DNA of 64,000 nt from Pseudomonas tremae (GTDB taxonomy: Bacteria > Pseudomonadota > Gammaproteobacteria > Pseudomonadales > Pseudomonadaceae), in assembly GCF_001401155.1 (NCBI RefSeq), contig NZ_LJRO01000360.1, forward strand, positions 1 to 64,000. Direction: 5' to 3'. Below the pieces are notes generated by a model, which had not been told where the DNA came from, made no database searches, and saw nothing but the letters and a program-made list of their open reading frames with translations. Made by a program: the position numbers and the translations under genes. Positions 62,194 to 64,000 of the stretch are shown one piece after another (the stretch's first letter is position 1; every line of letters starts with the position of its first letter).

Positions 62194-62976
62194 ATGAATT
62201 TCACACCAACTCAATATGAGATGTTGATACAAGAGCTGCATCAAAGACTCATAGATGACGAAGGGTTTTCGGGAATCCAAGTCAAACACAACGTTACGCT
62301 TAAGGGAAAAAGTGGCGCAAATCATCAGATTGATGTTTGCTGGGAATTAATCATTGCTGGAGCAAAACAGCTATTCTGCGTCGAATGCAAATATTGGAAG
62401 AACCGTGTCAAAAAAGAGCACGTCGCTAGCTTCCAAACAAAGCTGCAAGACCTAGGAGGCGCCAAGGGGATTTTTGTTACAACAGAAGGTTACCAAGAAG
62501 GTGCAAAGTTGCTTGCTGCAGAGTATGGAATAACACTAATCAGTACGAATATCGAAATGGCCACTGCCGATGCTACGCTCGAATTCGTGGCTAGGCACCA
62601 AGAGGATATAATAGTTGATTTCGAGGCTTGCGACGAAGAAGCTCACGCTCATATCGAAATCATCCAGCAACAAAGCCCGAAGGAAGTTAGAATCTTTGAC
62701 GAAAACACGGAAGACGTAGGAACATTTTCTGACTTATTAGAACACCTCTCCCACGATGAGGAGGGGTATTATTCTGAGCGCATCAAAAACTTCTACATTC
62801 TTGCTGCAGGAAGGTCAGTCGAAATACTAAACATACGATTCTATCAAAAGATCACTAGATTTCCGGGAATGGGACTACATGGAACCCATGAGTTCGCAAA
62901 GGTGGTAGCAAAATACATATTAGAGGATCGGGAGATTTCAGCATCACTTTCTTCCCACAGGGGAGCCTCAACTTGA
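62194..62976 (+). CDS. PD-(D/E)xK restriction-type endonuclease, Mrr-like fold
   Basis: A 260-residue protein. The catalytic pattern is complete: Asp47 in QIDVCWEL and Glu64-Cys-Lys66 in FCVECKYWK, with a helix starting HVASFQTKLQDLGGAKGIFVTTEGY as in restriction-endonuclease-like folds. The C-terminal half has no named domain and may recognise a target. ACAGGAAA lies before the ATG. Base composition is A/T-rich compared with the core, which suggests recent transfer. No methyltransferase is adjacent, so it may be a modification-dependent or abortive nuclease. Confidence 0.75.
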   Translation: MNFTPTQYEMLIQELHQRLIDDEGFSGIQVKHNVTLKGKSGANHQIDVCWELIIAGAKQLFCVECKYWKNRVKKEHVASFQTKLQDLGGAKGIFVTTEGYQEGAKLLAAEYGITLISTNIEMATADATLEFVARHQEDIIVDFEACDEEAHAHIEIIQQQSPKEVRIFDENTEDVGTFSDLLEHLSHDEEGYYSERIKNFYILAAGRSVEILNIRFYQKITRFPGMGLHGTHEFAKVVAKYILEDREISASLSSHRGAST

Positions 62977-63263
62977 GCAATCTCCTCATCAACAATAAAA
63001 AACCTCTTGTAACTAATAGTTTTCAGGCGCAGGGCGTGAATGGCAGCACAGCTGCCCCAAGGCCGGGCGAACCAGCCGATACCATGATACCATCGAGGAC
63101 GATGAAGAACGCTTAGGCCGCCTCTGAGCCAACGCCGGTCATAGTCATTTCGCTAAAGACTTCGTAACCTCCGGCTTAGGCTCATTGCATTCGGGGATAA
63201 CCCTTGCATACGCAGCATTCAAGATCTAACAAGATTTCCCCAACAGACCCAAAGGAGTAGGTC

Positions 63264-64000
63264 ATGACGTCACCTGCCAAGCAAAGCATTCAAGAATCCA
63301 AGGAAGAATTTGAAAGTCAAATTTTTGACTTGGCCGCCCCTCTTCTACAAAAGCTGTACAACAAGTTCGTAAAAATCCCCGAACAAGTGGACAAGCCTGA
63401 CGCGGCAATTGAGCTATTAACTCCACCGAAGCGCTTTGGCACCAAAGAAAAGGTGACGATCGGGATAGAAATTACTTCGGTCGATCCTGGCTGGTATCTT
63501 GCCTATGCCAATGATAGCAAATACGGGGCTAACCTGGTGATGGAGCGTCTTGAGCAAACTCTCAAGCAAGGCATCATCCATGACAACCCCACAAAAAATA
63601 CTGATGTACCGATTCCTCAGAGCTTCATCTTCGATGGCATGAAAGGCAAAGCGGATAAGCACGAGGCCTACAGGTCTCAACGCAAATTCGATGAAATAAT
63701 TCTTCTATGCTTCAGCGAAGTGATCTGGGCTGGAAATCCAATATTTCAAGGCGGGCTCGCCGCATGGACGGATTACCAATTAAGCGAGATCGGCTTTCCG
63801 TATGATAAGGTAGTATTCTTGGGCCTTACCGACCAACGGCCAGTTCAGATCTATGATAGAAAAAATAAGAAGAGCAAGCGCCCATCCCCATACCTATATC
63901 CTGACGCAACGATAACTTGCTCTAAACCTGCAACCATGCCATGTGGCACGATCGAAAATATAGATAGTAAACTCTTTGGCACACCGATTATACCACCTAG
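63264..64000 (+). CDS. island protein, partial (runs off the window)
   Basis: The frame is open from ATG at 63264 (AAAGGAG 7 bases upstream) to the window end, at least 245 residues. It begins MTSPAKQSIQESKEEFESQIF and contains GIEITSVDPGWYLAYAN and DEIILLCFSEVIW, which have a beta-alpha character. No family is recognised. It is A/T-rich like the preceding nuclease gene and lies 287 bases after it on the same strand. Confidence 0.7.
   Translation, partial: MTSPAKQSIQESKEEFESQIFDLAAPLLQKLYNKFVKIPEQVDKPDAAIELLTPPKRFGTKEKVTIGIEITSVDPGWYLAYANDSKYGANLVMERLEQTLKQGIIHDNPTKNTDVPIPQSFIFDGMKGKADKHEAYRSQRKFDEIILLCFSEVIWAGNPIFQGGLAAWTDYQLSEIGFPYDKVVFLGLTDQRPVQIYDRKNKKSKRPSPYLYPDATITCSKPATMPCGTIENIDSKLFGTPIIPP

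Overview
The window reads as Pseudomonas chromosome, most likely the P. syringae group. The grounds are the gene order of the histidine-utilisation operon (hutU-XWV-H-H-T-I-G), ntrBC and glnA with sigma-54/NtrC sites, a 606-residue TypA, a 484-residue ThiI, an osmoprotectant BetT, and short hairpin (REP-type) repeats. No sequence search was run; every family name rests on reading the translations.

Core region, 1 to about 41.6 kb. It holds two small exported proteins and a CPA1 Na+/H+ antiporter. A polyol locus follows: an MtlR-like activator divergent from an MtlE-like binding protein, a short-chain dehydrogenase and a DeoR-type regulator, with no transporter membrane or ATPase genes. Next come typA, thiI, glnA, a periplasmic chorismate mutase, two DUF4124 proteins and ntrBC. 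A sulfonate-type cluster encodes an aldo/keto reductase, a SsuA-like binding protein, a flavin monooxygenase and a TonB receptor, with a divergent LacI-type regulator over a palindromic operator. betT carries a BetI-type box. The hut operon degrades histidine to glutamate and formate, and shows a sigma-54 promoter overlapped by a HutC-type operator. A DCC protein, cadA and divergent cadR end the core.

Accessory island, about 41.9 kb to the window end. At 41.9 kb the chromosomal thyA (minus strand) is cut: its last ~105 codons remain, and foreign DNA replaces the rest. No integrase is visible and the island runs past 64 kb. Its genes look like defence and conflict functions: a large nuclease-like/TPR protein, a phosphoribosyltransferase, an HNH nuclease, a PIN-like protein, a probable ADP-ribosyltransferase overlapping a pentapeptide-repeat protein, a nucleoid-associated (NA37-like) protein coupled to a three-TM membrane protein, HEPN-type proteins, a five-gene metallophosphoesterase/HAD operon, a two-HTH regulator and a PD-(D/E)xK endonuclease. 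A 160-base stretch of consecutive hairpins near 47.8 kb may be a structured RNA.

At 61.1-61.3 kb a second, different thyA 3' remnant abuts a truncated Abi-like gene. Two thyA tails in the same orientation suggest that thyA is a repeated insertion site and that the island was built in layers. The best candidates for undescribed systems are the NA37-like/membrane pair, the ADP-ribosyltransferase/pentapeptide pair, and the metallophosphoesterase/HAD operon.
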